Made by a program: the position numbers and the translations under genes | The notes under the pieces: model-generated | The model's input: only the letters and a program-made list of their open reading frames with translations | The model's database searches: none | Told to the model about the DNA's origin: nothing | Shown here: piece by piece, positions 36,661 to 49,634 of the stretch | How the letters are laid out: the number at the start of each line of letters is the position of its first letter | Position numbering within the stretch: the stretch's first letter is position 1 | Source: Spodoptera frugiperda | Lineage: Eukaryota; Arthropoda; Insecta; Lepidoptera; Noctuidae | Length of the DNA stretch: 64,000 nt | Assembly (NCBI RefSeq): GCF_023101765.2 | Contig: NC_064230.1 | Span: 4,340,001-4,404,000 of the forward strand | Reading direction: 5' to 3'

Positions 36661-39600
36661 CCATGATAAATAGACAAGTATAGTTTTAATGTTGTTCATT
36701 CAACCAGAATAAGTGGGACACATCCGTTGCTGCAAATAATGTTGCTATACATATTATGGCAATACTAAAAGTTTCTTGACGGTTGTCTTTGATACAGACC
36801 TTCTCATGTTCATTATAAGCAATGAAATGACATTTATTATTTCACATTTTTTGGAGACATTTACAATTTCAATATTGATTTAGAACAATCGATGTGAATA
36901 TTATCGAGCGCCTGAATGTACAGATACAGATCCCTCCATAGACAAGGAATGTTTCAATATTTAATCCTAAATTCTTTATGCAATAGATAATCAGATTGTA
37001 GTTCCACATAGGACGACACTTTAATAACATGTAAAGTGCGGTGACAGTGCACGTCGCCTCTTGTGTGGAGTCAAATGTTAATACATTCATATTGGAATAC
37101 AAACGATTCAATGTGACGACAAAATTAGTTTTGTATGATTGATTGTATGTTTATTGTTGTTGAAGGTAGTTCTTTACAGAATGAGTAAATAGCATCAGTA
37201 GGTGCTCGACCACCTCGAGAATCTTAACTTAGTTTTACATTTCATAGAAGTTTGAAGAAGTTTCTTGACGGTTGTCCTTCACAGAACTCTTTTACGACAT
37301 TTCAGTCATGAAATGTGTAGGAAATATTTATTTGTAGCGGACCGTGAGACATGGAATACAAATAGTACAGAAATATGTTCTGTATTACATTAAATGTTTA
37401 CAAATTACACAATACATGGTTATACTGGACAGCTGGAAGTAGTACTTTAATGGCGTCCCACCCAAGTAAAGAAAGAACACGAAGATATTTTAATAATTGA
37501 GAATCCTTCTGGAGTTACTAGTTTCTTGACAGTCGTCCATCGCAGCGAGGCGCGGTTTATACATTCCTACATAATAATTTAATGTTTAACACGTAATTAA
37601 ACATTATCCACATAGAATGACAACTGTCGCACTTAAGTGAGGAAATCGTAGTTTATATAATTTTAAATGTTGACAATTGAAACATGGACTGTCCACGTAG
37701 AATACGAGAAACTGAATGTTTAACTGTTTTACTTTAGTACGCACCAGAAGAGATAAATGACGATAGATGAAGACAATATAATTCACGCGACAAATATCGA
37801 CGCACACAATTAGAACAAGTACGGTTGATGGTTTATCTATATTTAGCACTTTAACTTTCGCCACTGGCGTCCTAAGTGGGGAACGTTTGTTTAAAGCCTC
37901 AATACTATGCGGATACCAAAATTAAAAATTGGTTTCAACAATGAGTTTCTTGACGGTTATCTTCGATACAATCCTTACATTTCGTTCCAATGCTAGTAAG
38001 TACCTACTTTATGTGTCGTTGTGGCTCGGAAAGAAATATTAGTTTTCCTCACGACCAGTACTAAAAGAAAAGATAGTTATAATGATTACATTTCGAAAAG
38101 ACAAGAAAGTTTCTTGACGGTAGTTCTTCGATGTAACACATATTTTATCTTAATACATATTTCATATCACATGAAATACTGAAAAGGATATCTTGTGTAG
38201 AACGACCGTAGAGCAGTATCCTCCTCCTCAGTCGTACATTCTTGACAGAATGCTCGTGGTTGACAATGATGCATTTTCCCTGGATATCGTAGCTCTCGCG
38301 ATGTGCCTCCACTTGTTGCGGTCTTCGCCCGTAACCCTGGGCACGGGTTCCGCGTTATACCCCGCAGGACTGGGTCCCTGCTGAACTTCGCCATCTACAC
38401 ACTCCGGCCTACTGAAGTGTAAGATGCCCACCCCCGCGACATGGACGCGCCAGACAGGAATTGCCCAAGTGAAGAGTAGAGAAGGTGACTCTACTCCCCC
38501 CAGGGCCGAGTTAATGGGCGTGTATGATCCCACACCCAAAGGCTTAACACTACCACTACTACAAATATAAATAAAACAACATTCAATTGTTGTATCTTGT
38601 AAATACTAATTCTATAATACATTTATGTACTCGCCATTACAGAGCATTTTGTCCGTATGAAATATATTTTATTTAAAAGATACATCAACATTACACAGTT
38701 CTCTCCTCACTCGGAGATATTTTCCACAGTAGAAATTAAGTTTGTGTTAAAACTACTAGAGTACATTAGTACTTTACATTTTGCGAAATGATCGACACAA
38801 ACACTTTATAAAAAAGCATGACAAATATTTTTATGAAGAAAACTTACTTTCCCATACATTTTGACGCATGTCACACAGAGACAAGACTAATTTCCATTAT
38901 GTACGTATAACAAAAAACAAATGACACGTTAGTGACGTCATGCACAATGTGACAAGGACAGAAACATCGCATTCTCTTTCTAAATCCATTTACGAAACTT
39001 TCTTCGTTCCAATACAAATAAAAAACAATTGACATGAAGACAAGGACAGAAACATTTGTATTATTGTTGTCTCTTTTTAATGGATTTGTCTTCGATACAA
39101 GTCGAATTGTAGCTGAATGAGCTTTGGGACACAAGACATGAACATGGACGAGAGTACATGGAGGAAGGTAATATAACTCACGCGACAAATATCGACGCAC
39201 ACAGTTAGAACAAATACGACTGTCTGTAGTCACCCGTGTTGACGGTTGTCTTTAATACAACGTTGACAGAACATATAGTACCTAGCTGTGTATGTGGCTA
39301 CACACCACTGTGGAATACTGACTAGGTAAGTCTCATGTCAAATATTGAAATATTAGTTATAGATTGGCCACGAACAACTACTAAATGATACACAGTAACA
39401 ACATAGTAGTTAAGTTAAATCTATAGAAACGTGTATTTACATATTGAGGTAAGGCGACACAGGACATTGACCTTACATTCGTTCAATACAATGTACTGAT
39501 AGTATATGGTTCACCATTTTAATATTGACTAAGGTTGTCTCCTCGGTCATCTAATTACAAAAGCTACCTAAAACAAGAAGAAGCAAAACGAAATCATTCC

Positions 39601-42178
39601 ATTCCAAGACAAGTTAGTTTCTTGATGTTTGTTCTTCGATAGAACTCTTATACAATTTTTTAACGTATAATAAATTACGTTTTACGTATTATACAATACT
39701 TTAATCATAGAATACATTACGAGAGATACATCAGTCAGTAGCTGCACAATGTACATACATACGTAGGAAAATATTGTCCACATAGAACAACCTCTTCATG
39801 AGACGTGAAGTGTATAACTCATTCATTGGATTCATTAGAATCGTTTCCAACATAATTGTATATGTTTATATTGTACCAAATACATATAGAACCGACGGCG
39901 GCAGTCGATACTAATAGAGAAATCGCAGTTGAAATACAGGAAAATATTTTAACTATAGTTTACATTTGATAGAGTACGAAGAAGTTTCTTGACGGTTGTC
40001 CTTCACAGAATTCTTTTACGTTAGATTATTTCTACATACTTTTACTTTCTATACATATTGATTTAGAGTTTCTTGATGGTTGTATTCGATACAACTTCAG
40101 ACAATATTCAGTAATTACAACCATAATGAACAGACAAATATGATTGCAAATGTGGCAATCAAAGTAAACAAAGCCAATAATAATAATGTTTAGGTACTCC
40201 AGTTGACGAGAACTAGTTTCTTGATGGTTGTTTTTAATACAGTTTTGTAATACTTTTCATACTACGTAAACACGTAGAAAACGTTTGAAGAGAATTTTCA
40301 ATAAACAGTATTGTACATTGTAACCTCCACGTTCTAAGTGGAACAATAGTTGTTATTAAAGACTAGTTGTTTGTGAGACTACAAACTACTTGGAAATACT
40401 CAGTAATTAAATGTTGTTACGTTTTCAACATTAATTCACATATTTATAAAATATGATGTTGATATCACAATCGAGTGATAAATCCTTACATGCTGACTAT
40501 ACTTGTATCTTAGTCGAAGACATCGACAAAATTAAAATCGACGTCAGCTAGAACTAGCGGTAGACAGTTAATTGTCAAATTACTTTAAATGAATGACGAA
40601 TTCCAAAATTTGGTCAAATCTGAGTTCAATCAAACTTTTAAGACGAGCGACCGAAGAGTCAAAACTGGTCTATAGAATTGTATTCAGAGTAATTAATGAA
40701 TGTGTCAAATATCGACGCACACAATTAGAACATTATTGGTTATTTATTTTTATGTATAAATGTTCAAAATATACTGTTATGAAAGTATTATACAATAATA
40801 TTGACATAGTACATTTTAAAATTAAATGAATGCTTAAGCACATTAAACTACTTTGTAATTTCAAATCTGAGCTTAATCGTAAAATGATAAAGTTGAAAAT
40901 AAGTTGTCTCTCAATGTGCTACCTGCTGCAAGGTACAATAGTTAATCAAATCAAATCACTTTAATGCATCCATAGTGTACAATTTGGTCATTAACATTTG
41001 CATTACATGAACTGCACAAATTTGGAAATGATCATAAATATTAATGTTCCATCTCTTTTGTGTGAACAAAAGAGTTCATAGAGAAGAATCATTTAATGAA
41101 TCAGAAAATAATTCCTGCAGCTTCCAAGAAAATGACAATATTTAGGTACTCCAGTTGACGAGAACTAGTTTCTTGACGGTTGTCTTCGATACAACTTGTA
41201 AAGTTTCGTATTATTTAAATACATTTGAGACTGCCAACTATCATTAGGGTCAGTCTGACGTGGAACTTTCAAACTGTAATGTATTTTTCATTATCAGTTT
41301 AAATATTGATAAGAATAATCACGTGGACCGACCCTAAGTGGGGAAATTGTTGATTAACATATATCGCGCTAAAGTTAACACAGAAAAGACGATTGCCATC
41401 TGTAACATTAAATGTAACAAATAGCAACATTATGTATACTCCACTTCAGACGAGTACATACATGCCTTCATAAGTGGGAAAATCGTTGTTCATCTCATAT
41501 TCTGAAATACACACAGAATTAAAGAATGACAGTATAAAAGAGAAATATATAACAGACTTGGAAAAAATGCTTTCTCAACTAGTTTCTTGGCGGTTGATCT
41601 CCGATAAACATGTAATATAAACATTTTAATCATAAAATACTTAGCTGACCATTACATATGTAAGTAGCTGTACATCATATAACAAGCTACTTGGAAATAC
41701 TGAACGGATGGCAAATGCCTTGTAAACATCTGAGAAATATTCAATGTGAATGATCACTTTAAATCATTAAAATGTGTTTAAACCTGGATCTGGACAGTAG
41801 AGAATAAGTGTTTTTGCTTTTCATTAGTTGTCAAGTTTTTTGTCGGTTGTTCTTTGATACAACTTTATACAATACTTTATTCTTTAAATGTGTTAGAAAT
41901 GTCTGCGAATGACATTGAAATATGAAATTACCACTTAGCACGGCGAATAGTTGTAAGTGTCTTCGATACAACTTTAATACAATACTTTGACCATGAAATA
42001 TGTAGCGACCATTTAACATTCAGCCATTACTTCTGATAACATAGATGAAGACAATTAGACACGACATTAACTGGTTGAGTAAAAGCTATACTGATTACGT
42101 ACATCTCATTGGACACGTATAATGATAATGTAATGGCGTGCTTCACAATATCTGAGCAACCACGAAACCAGACCGATA
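36661..42178 (+). repeat. Array segment h
   Basis: Box A copies at 36771, 37260, 37521, 37945, 38109, 39082 (partial), 39238 (partial), 39617, 39984, 40068, 40216, 41168, 41582, 41835 and 41957 (an HP4-type TTGTAAGT fused to GTCTTCGATACAAC). Box D copies near 37797, 39193 and 40715. HP1 at 37297-37316 is ACATTTC/GAAATGT. HP2 at 41662-41692 is AAGTAGCT/AGCTACTT. Module G copy 4 lies at 38198-38641. 40580-41100 is AT-rich with few recognisable modules apart from box D at 40715. Confidence 0.8.
38198..38641 (+). repeat. GC-rich module G, copy 4 (minus frame open)
   Basis: Near-identical to copy 3, with the same 103-codon minus frame open at 38539-38228. It is preceded by a box A variant at 38109 and the GAAAAGGATATCTTGTG lead-in. 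The downstream spacer (TTTTGACGCATGTCACACAG, then a GTCAGTGACGTCATGCAC-like stretch) is shared with copy 3, module 5 and segment c, so the whole block was duplicated, not just the GC-rich part. Confidence 0.75.
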
Positions 42179-42186
42179 ACCAACTT

Positions 42187-42272
42187 CATCGTCATCATCA
42201 TCAGCCTATAGCAGTCCACTGCTGGACATAGGCCTCCCCAATTGTTCGCCACTTTGCTCTATCACTCGCGAC
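42187..42272. mobile_element. Short retroposed fragment, 8-bp TSD
   Basis: An 86-bp insert reading CATCATCATCAGCCTATAGC and CCACTGCTGGACATAGGCC, a sequence type scattered widely in Lepidoptera as 3' pieces of LINEs (recalled, not searched). ACCAACTT flanks it on both sides (42179-42186 and 42273-42280), so it entered as a unit. It is too short to code. Confidence 0.75.
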
Positions 42273-42280
42273 ACCAACTT

Positions 42281-44676
42281 AGACAGAGATAATATTATTC
42301 ACGCGACAAATATCGACGCACACATTAGAACAAGCACGAAGCTTGTTTAATCAGATAGAGCACAAAATGATTGTTTTATTTGTTGTATTTCTTGGTCAGT
42401 CTGTTGTACAGAGTAACTCGACTAAAGACAAGAGATTTACTCGACGGTTGTATTCCGATACTCAGCTTATACAATACTTTGATCATGAAACATGTAGGAA
42501 TCTACAAGTAGCTGGACTTGACTCCACAAACTACTTGGGAATACTAAGAAATGTGCGCCAATGTACGAGCATAAAATAATTTTGAGTATATTTTGATTAG
42601 TGGAGTTTCTTGCTGGCTGTATTCGATACAACATTAGAAAATTTTCGTATTACATGAATACGAAGGAAACATTTGTTAGTAGTCCTTTACTAGACTACCA
42701 ACTATTCGGATATAGGAACATAATTATATTTTTTTCTTGTAATTTTCTTTGGGACACAAGACATGAACATGGACGAGAGTACATGGAGGAAGGCAATATA
42801 ACTCACGCGACAAATATCGACGCACACAGTTAGAACAAATACGACTGTCTGAAGTCACCCGTGTTGACGGTTGTCTTCGATACAACGTTGACAGAACATA
42901 TAGTATCTAGCTGTGTATGTGGCTACACACCACTGTGGAATACTGACTAGGTAAGTCTCATGTCAAATATTGAAATATTTGTTATAGATTGGCCACGAAC
43001 AACTACTAAATGATACACAGTAACTACATAGTAGTTAAGTTAAATCTATAGAAACGTGTACTTACATACTGGGGTAAGGCGACACAGGACATTGACCTTA
43101 CATTCGTTCAATACAATGTACTGATAGTATATGGTTCACCATTTTAATATTGACTAAGGTTGTCTCCTCGGTCATGTAATTACAAAAGCTACCTAAAACA
43201 AGAAGAACAAAAACGAAATCATTCCATTCCAAGACAAGTTAGTTTCTTGATGTTTGTTCTTCGATAGAACTCTTATACAATACTTTAACGTATAATAAAT
43301 TACGTTTTACGTATTATACAATACTTTAGTCATAGAATACATTACGTGAGATACATCAGTCAGTAGCTGCACAATGTACATACATACGTAGGAAAATATT
43401 TACATATTCCACGTAGAAACACCACTTCGTGGAAAGTAGACGAACATGTTGACCGACTCGAACGACTTTAGTTACCAAAGGATTAAATAAACTATCTAAT
43501 GAGTTTCTTGACGGTTGTCCTTCGACAGAACTTTATACAATACTGTTCCTTGGATTTGTAGAAACAGTACAGAAATATTTGTAACTATGTAGATGCACAT
43601 GAAGCTACAGCTACAAGACGCGCAGTCATACTGACTAACTGGAGGCATCCTACATCTCGCGCCGGTTGTACTCGATACTACTTTTATATATTATCGTGTT
43701 ATATAAACACTTGGAAATATTCTCAAGTAGTCACTTGTGAGACTATACTCTACAAGAAAATTGTGTATAAATCGACGCACACAACTAGAACAAACTAGTC
43801 TGTCGCTACACTACTCAACGTTTCTTACTGGTTGTTTTCGCTATAACTTTAATAAATAGAATAAATTTCACATAGACCTACAAATAGTTGTAAGTGGGGA
43901 AAATCTTGTTCATATTACGTCAAGGCGTTCTTAGAAAGACTTTAATGGGCATGTATCCCTAAATTATGATTAGTATTATTTAAATAATTAATACCATCGT
44001 TCTAACATTTCTAATACCGTTACTAATAAATATTAGTTCAGGGTATCCATCAGACGATACCCTGAACAGTGTAGACCGTAGACGTTTAATTGCTGGGGGG
44101 AAAGCAATACAATTATAGAGACACACTTTAGTAGAATAAACGAGTTTCTTGACGGTTGTCTTCGATACAAACTTACAGACTCACTGAGCGTAACAGTTTC
44201 ATTACATGAACTGCACAAGTTGCTCGACATAATGTTAATTAATGCGACGGACACGTTAGTCAGTAGCCGTTTACAAGACTGTTTACACATAGGAACGTAT
44301 ATTTATACATTCCATTAAATATTAAACATTTCAATATGAATGCTCCAGGTACAATGACCACATTGGCTGTCATCCCAGAGGGGATATAGGATAGGATATA
44401 CCATTATTCTAAATACTATGTATACTGTTATATTACCTACCCTCTGAACAATCAGTTTGAACTATTGAATAAAGCACAAAACAATACACGCGTCAAATAT
44501 CGACGCACACAACTAGAACAAACTAGTCTGTCGCTACACTACTCAACGTTTCTTACTAGTTGTCTTCGCTACAACTTTAATAAATACAATATATTTATGT
44601 CGCACGTAATTACACAGAGTGTATACTAATTGTAATCAGCAGTTTATGTAACTGCAAAGTATTTGTATATACTAAA
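42281..44676 (+). repeat. Array segment i
   Basis: Box A copies at 42433 (divergent, in an open frame), 42605, 42863 (partial), 43242, 43503, 43659 (decayed), 43820, 44144 and 44548. Box D copies near 42312, 42815, 43770 and 44500. After the first box D, AACAAGC/GCTTGTT makes a further hairpin. 42840-43580 is a duplicate of 14110-14880 and 39210-39800. 43995-44110 is an AT-rich spacer with a small GTATC/GATAC palindrome. Confidence 0.8.
42367..42579 (+). CDS. Candidate small secreted protein built from array modules
   Basis: A 70-codon frame from an ATG that follows box D and the AACAAGC/GCTTGTT hairpin. It starts MIVLFVVFLGQSVVQSNS, which looks like a signal peptide. Then come a box A-derived FTRRLYSDTQ, LIQYFDHETC at the HP1 position, QVAGLDSTNYLG at the HP2 position, and a second Cys in RNVRQC before the stop. 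It is the only array copy I found in which a signal peptide, box A, HP1 and HP2 regions are all open in one frame. The mature part would be about 50 residues with two Cys. No homologue is recognised. It could be a surviving member of the ancestral family or a chance frame. Confidence 0.35.
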   Translation: MIVLFVVFLGQSVVQSNSTKDKRFTRRLYSDTQLIQYFDHETCRNLQVAGLDSTNYLGILRNVRQCTSIK

Positions 44677-45983
44677 CTAGCTTTCCGCCCGCGGCTTCGC
44701 CCACGTGTAATTCGGTTATATATAGCGTTTTTTAATGATCTCGACAGGGCTTTTTCTTCCACAGGCTGAAATATTGTTACAACTGGAATTAAATATAGCC
44801 TGTGTTACTCAGGGATGCATTTGTGCATACCGATTACGTCGAGATTTATGAACCGATTTACGTGATTCTTTTTTTGTTCGTTAGAGTATACTTTCAAGTT
44901 GGTCCCGTTGTTACCTAGTCAGGATCTGATGATGGTATTCCAGGGAAATCAAGGGCAAACCTCAAATTTACAGGCAATTACGTTTTTGACAATTTCATAG
45001 ATCTGTTTAAGTATTTGCGTCTGATAGTCATCATCCCATGTGAATGAGCTGATGATGGAAGGTACAACTCCTCAACGGTTAGGAGTTGAAAGAAAATTCT
45101 TACGAAGTTATACGTACATGTGAGGCTATTAGGTTGACCTGATAATAAAAAGTAAATCTCATTAACGTTAAGAATTTAGGTGAAAATGGATACGGACAAA
45201 TTTCGTCTCTTCACTTGTTTCCTTTTAGCTGTTTGTATGGGTAGTGTTAACACAAAATAGGGATTTAAAGGCGTGATGTTATTAATGTTATGCATGTATG
45301 TACATAATTATGTATGTTATTATGTATGTTAAAGAGACGACTGAAAGTTGTCATACAAAGTCTTTTTTTTAAGGATGGGAAATCATCAAATGACCTCTCC
45401 CGCTCTGGGTGGAACGGAAGGGAGTGTCAGACTTTTACTGACTAAAACCCACCTCGTTCCTTCAGTTGCCCTTTGCGTTCCGAGGCCACGGTATCTCGTT
45501 AGAACTTTCCCGCAGCCCCGGCTCAGTTTATCCCGTTTCCCCCCCTTGGGGGTTGACATTTCAAAAATCACTTCTTAGTGCTCACTTATGTTACTAAAGG
45601 AACCTCTGTTCAAAATCTCAGACTCCTATACCGAGCGGTTTCGGCTGTGCGTTAATAAATCAGTCACCCAATCGCACCCCCTAAATCACGATTGGAGGGT
45701 AGTATGAAAAAACTTATAATGTCAAACATATTTACTTGCCTATGTACGTGTTCATGCCAAGTTTCAAGTTTATAAACCCAAGGAATAAGATTTTTCATAG
45801 AAACGTTTTTACCCCCTTTCCCCCCCTTGGGGGTCGAATTTCCAAAAATCCTTTCTTAGTGCTCCCCTACATATCCCAAGGAACCTACATTCCAAATTTC
45901 AGCTGTCTACAACCAGTAGTTTCGACTGTGCGTTGTCTGTCAGTCAGTCACTCAGTAACGGAAGAGTTTTATATATATAGATA
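44677..45983 (+). mobile_element. Interspersed repeat with GCCCGCGGCTTCGCCC head and TATATAGATAG tail
   Basis: A 1.3-kb non-coding element from ACTAGCTTTCCGCCCGCGG to ATATATATAGATAG. Such heads and tails are typical of widespread lepidopteran retroposon families (recalled, not searched). Two related segments sit inside (TTTCCCCCCTTGGGGG at about 45535 and 45820), suggesting an internal duplication. An older R1-type 3' UTR fragment in minus orientation is nested at about 45360-45480. No open frame of note. Confidence 0.6.
45360..45480 (-). mobile_element. Nested, diverged R1-type LINE 3' UTR fragment
   Basis: A short T-run followed by GGGAAATCATCAAATGACC and GGAGTGTCAGAC matches, with many differences, the 3' end of the full-length LINE at 24642. 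It is 5'-truncated to the UTR and more diverged than the other copies, so it is an older insertion. Confidence 0.65.
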
Positions 45984-48032
45984 GAAACGTCACCTGGTAC
46001 ATCAGCATTCGTCATCTGGTAATACTGAGTAAAAAACTCTTTTAAGAATCAAACGGTGTTCGACGACCAATAGCAGAATTCGGTGGGGAAAAGTACATTT
46101 ACAATGAGTACGTTACGAGTTTCTTGATGTTTGTCTTTGATACAAGCGTGACACATGTTAGATACGGACACTCCACGAGCGAGCACTTTAATGTCGTCCT
46201 TAGTGGGGAAATATTAGAGTTTGTTTTCGAGTGTATAGTGAACCGGAGCACAAACCACTATACAAACTACTAGAAACATTAATGAGGAGGTCTCATATCT
46301 GTTGAGACTCTGAAAGAGTATGTAAACCATACATCGATGATACTATCAATATCTAAATGTATATTTGTATATGTATCACATAACACATTAGTCATTATTA
46401 CACGCGTATTTATGTTCGTAATAGAAAAAATATTTGAAAACGACTGTAACATAGACATCGACTATTTAGAACATGAACACACACACACATACATAAGTTT
46501 CTTGACGGTTGTGTTCAATACAAGTTTGGCAAATATGTTGTATCATGTAAATACGTAGGAAACATGTGTAAGTAGCTGTTTCTGAGATTACGAGCTAAGT
46601 ACTTGGACATACTGAGTAATAAACTCCACTTGAGTGAGACTTTGTAGATAGCAGTTGTTCAATAGAAACTATATAACTTTAGAATTATATAATCGTCGAT
46701 GTATACCATCACTATACATGGCTTGAGGAGGAATTTGTTGAAAGTTTATTGTTATTTGTTTTTCGAAATTATACAAGTTTCTTGACGGTTGTGTTCGATA
46801 CAACGTTGACAGAACATATAGTACCTAGCTGTGTATGTGGCTACACACCACTGTGGAATACTGACTGGGTAAGTCTCATGTCTAGCTCTTCAAACGAAGA
46901 ATAGCAAGCATGTCATGTCACAACATTCACGTAACAAATATCGACGCACACAATCAGAACAAACACAAAGCCCTGTAAGTAGCTGTTTATGAGATTACAA
47001 GCTACTTGGACATACTGATTTATAAACACCACATTTTGTGTGAGACTTTGTCGACGGCAGTTCTTCAATAGAAACATCATATTTTGACATATAGTATGGA
47101 CATTTATAAAGACACAAACTACATACTTGGAAATGCCGACTAGGTAAGGTGTCTTGTGATACGTGGAACGTTTAACAAATCCATTGAGTATTGAGAAATC
47201 AAACATGGATATATCACACGCGAACAAGCGTCAGTTAGATAATATTTGAAATGTTTTAAACGCATCGGTTTTTATCTTACATACAATATTGTGTCACAGT
47301 CATATTATGTCGCAAGCATTAAATATCGATACACAATTAGAACAAACAAGTCCATTGTACAATATGTATTACTATTCAATTCGTTTCTTGACTGCAGTTT
47401 TTGATAGAACTACAATACATATTCCCGTAGTACATTAAACACATTGAAAAGGATATCTTCTGTAGAACGACCGTAGAGCAGCATCCTCCTCCTCAGTCGT
47501 ACATTCTTGACAGAATGAATGCTCGTGGTTGACAATGATGTATTTCCCCGGATATCATAGCTCTCGCGATGTGCCTCCACTTGTTGCGGTCTTCACCCGT
47601 AACCCTGGGCACGGGTTCCGCGTTATACCCCGCAGGACTGGGTCCCTGCTGAACTTCGCCATCTACACACTCCGGCCTACTGAAGTGTAAGATGCCCACC
47701 CCCGCGACATGGACGCGCCAGACAGGAATTGCCCAAGTGAAGAGTAGAGAAGGTGACTCTACTCCCCCCAGGGCCGAGTTAATGGGCGTGTATGATCCCA
47801 CACCTAAAGGCTTAACACTACCACTACTAAAAATATAAATAAAACAACATTCAGTTGTTGTATCTTGTAAATACTAATTCTAGAATACATTTATGTACTC
47901 GCCATTACAGGGCATTTTGTCTGTATGAAATATATTTTATTTAAAAGATACATCAACATTACACAGTTCTCTCCTCACACGGACATATTTTACATAGTAC
48001 AAAGTAAGTTTGTGTTAAAACTACTAGAGTAC
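45984..48032 (+). repeat. Array segment j
   Basis: Box A copies at 46119, 46497, 46777 and 47383. Box D copies near 46940 and 47330. 46119-46375 duplicates part of 6955-7210 and 63253-63510. 46777-47190 duplicates 20888-21390. Module G copy 5 lies at 47463-47909, followed by the usual spacer up to GAGTAC at 48032, where the element 48033-49312 is inserted. An (AC)n tract occurs near 46480. Confidence 0.8.
47463..47909 (+). repeat. GC-rich module G, copy 5 (minus frame mostly open)
   Basis: Module G with a GAAT duplication after CTTGACAGAAT and an altered GATATCATAG region. The minus frame (47801-47493) is open for 102 codons; its C-terminal third differs from copies 3 and 4 because of those changes, but it still ends in LSRMYD. 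Retention of an open frame through compensating changes is notable but may be chance in such a short, young copy. Confidence 0.7.
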
Positions 48033-49312
48033 CGTAAAACATGGCAACTTTACCATATTTTAGAACAAAACACGAAATATATTTTTAACCATAAGACGCA
48101 TAGAAACCAAAACTATATATTTAGAATTGTAGTCTATCTGGCTCACTTTACTGTAATCGTCATTAAATACAAACACTTATTTTAGCCGTAGTAAAGGAAA
48201 AACAACATGGGTAAAGATACCAAATTTTTGGCAACTTTACCTACGCGCCGTATTCATCGTGTATTGCATATTAAAGAGTTGTTGAGGTACAGAGGGCTTC
48301 ATCTAGGACCTCTTCGTATTATAATGCAATCAATATGAGGAAATCTATAAAGATAACGGCTACACAGACATTAGGGAAAGTTGCCACGGGTTTCATCGTA
48401 ATTTACATACAAGTAATTTGTTACGCTCGGGGTTGTCAAAAAAGGAGGAACATTTTTATGACATGTATATTTAAAAAAAAAATTAATAAACCTTAAACCT
48501 AAAGTAAAAAAACGCACAAATTTCTAACATAATTATTATTCCCTTTTAAACTAAATTAAGTTCTAAAATTTTAAGTATTTATGTTTAAAATTGTAAAAAA
48601 GGCTACAAAATAATGTTTAATCCTTGAATTTTTAATTTTATGACTTCACTATCTCCATAGCTAATTATAACATCACTTCCGTATAATTTTTATAGTGTCT
48701 AGCTCCGAGTTTTCTGCGGTTTTGTTTCATGGGAGCCATTTTGGCTGTAAAACAAAAGGTATTATTAAATACATTATATCTTATCATCCAGGATATTCAC
48801 TATTATGCTGTGAAATTTAGGTATTCGAAAATGGTTACATACACACAAACAAGAAAAAAACATTTATTGCCAACCCTAACTGTAGGTAAAGTTGCCACAA
48901 AGCAGGCCGTGGCAACTTTACCTAACCTGTGTCAACATTACCGAAGCGATTATTTATCAATAAATTAAAGAAAAAGCAATTGCTGACATTACAACAGTAA
49001 TCCCAACTATAATATACATACAAGATCAATATTTCACTCACCTGTGACAAATAGTTAAGGCTCTGTAAGCACAATTTAGGAACAACTAACTTTTAGCTCA
49101 TTTTCACGCATACATTGTGACGGCCATTACTGGCATAATAGCAGTCTTACGTCTACGCAAAATATAGTAAATATTTCCTTTTAATGTCTAAAAAATACTT
49201 CTATTACAAAACAGAATTCTAGTGGGTAGATTTTTAGATAAATGAGTTTATACCGAATACCTATAGTATGGTAAAGTTGCCAAGGGCCCGGTAAAGTTGC
49301 CATAGTTTACCG
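48033..49312. mobile_element. TIR DNA element rich in GGCAACTTTACC repeats, GTAC TSD
   Basis: A 1280-bp AT-rich insert. The left end is CGTAAAACATGGCAACTTTA; the right end, inverted, is CGGTAAACTATGGCAACTTT. GTAC is present on both sides (48029-48032 and 49313-49316). The paralogous spacer near 38755 reads GAGTACATTAGTAC without the insert. GGCAACTTTACC or its complement recurs internally at about 48230, 48370, 48890, 48910, 49270 and 49290. No transposase is visible, so it is non-autonomous. Superfamily not assigned. Confidence 0.8.
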
Positions 49313-49634
49313 GTACATTAGTACTTTACATTTTGCATAAAGATCGACACTACACTCTTTATTAAAATATGATGATAAATATTTTTATGAAGAAAACTTT
49401 CTTTCCCATACATTTTGACGCATGTCACACAGAGACAAGACTAGTTTCCATTATGTACGTTTAACAAAAAACAATTGACATGTCAGTGACGTCATGCACA
49501 AAATGACAAGGACAGAAACGTCGTATTCTCTTTCTAAATCCATTTACTGACTGTTTTCGTTCCAATACAAATAAAAACAACTGACATATCAACGACAAGG
49601 GCAGAAACATGTATGTTATTGTTGTCTCTTTTTC
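49313..49634 (+). repeat. Array spacer, continuation of segment j
   Basis: Continues the spacer that follows module G elsewhere: TTAGTACTTTACATTTTGC, TTTTGACGCATGTCACACAG, TGACGTCATGCACAAAATGA. No box A or D is present. It ends at the transposon debris near 49635. Confidence 0.7.

Noticed and set aside
48729..48968. 79-codon plus frame in the 48-kb element as a transposase
   Set aside because: No catalytic motif, low complexity, and it spans the element's GGCAACTTTACC repeats.
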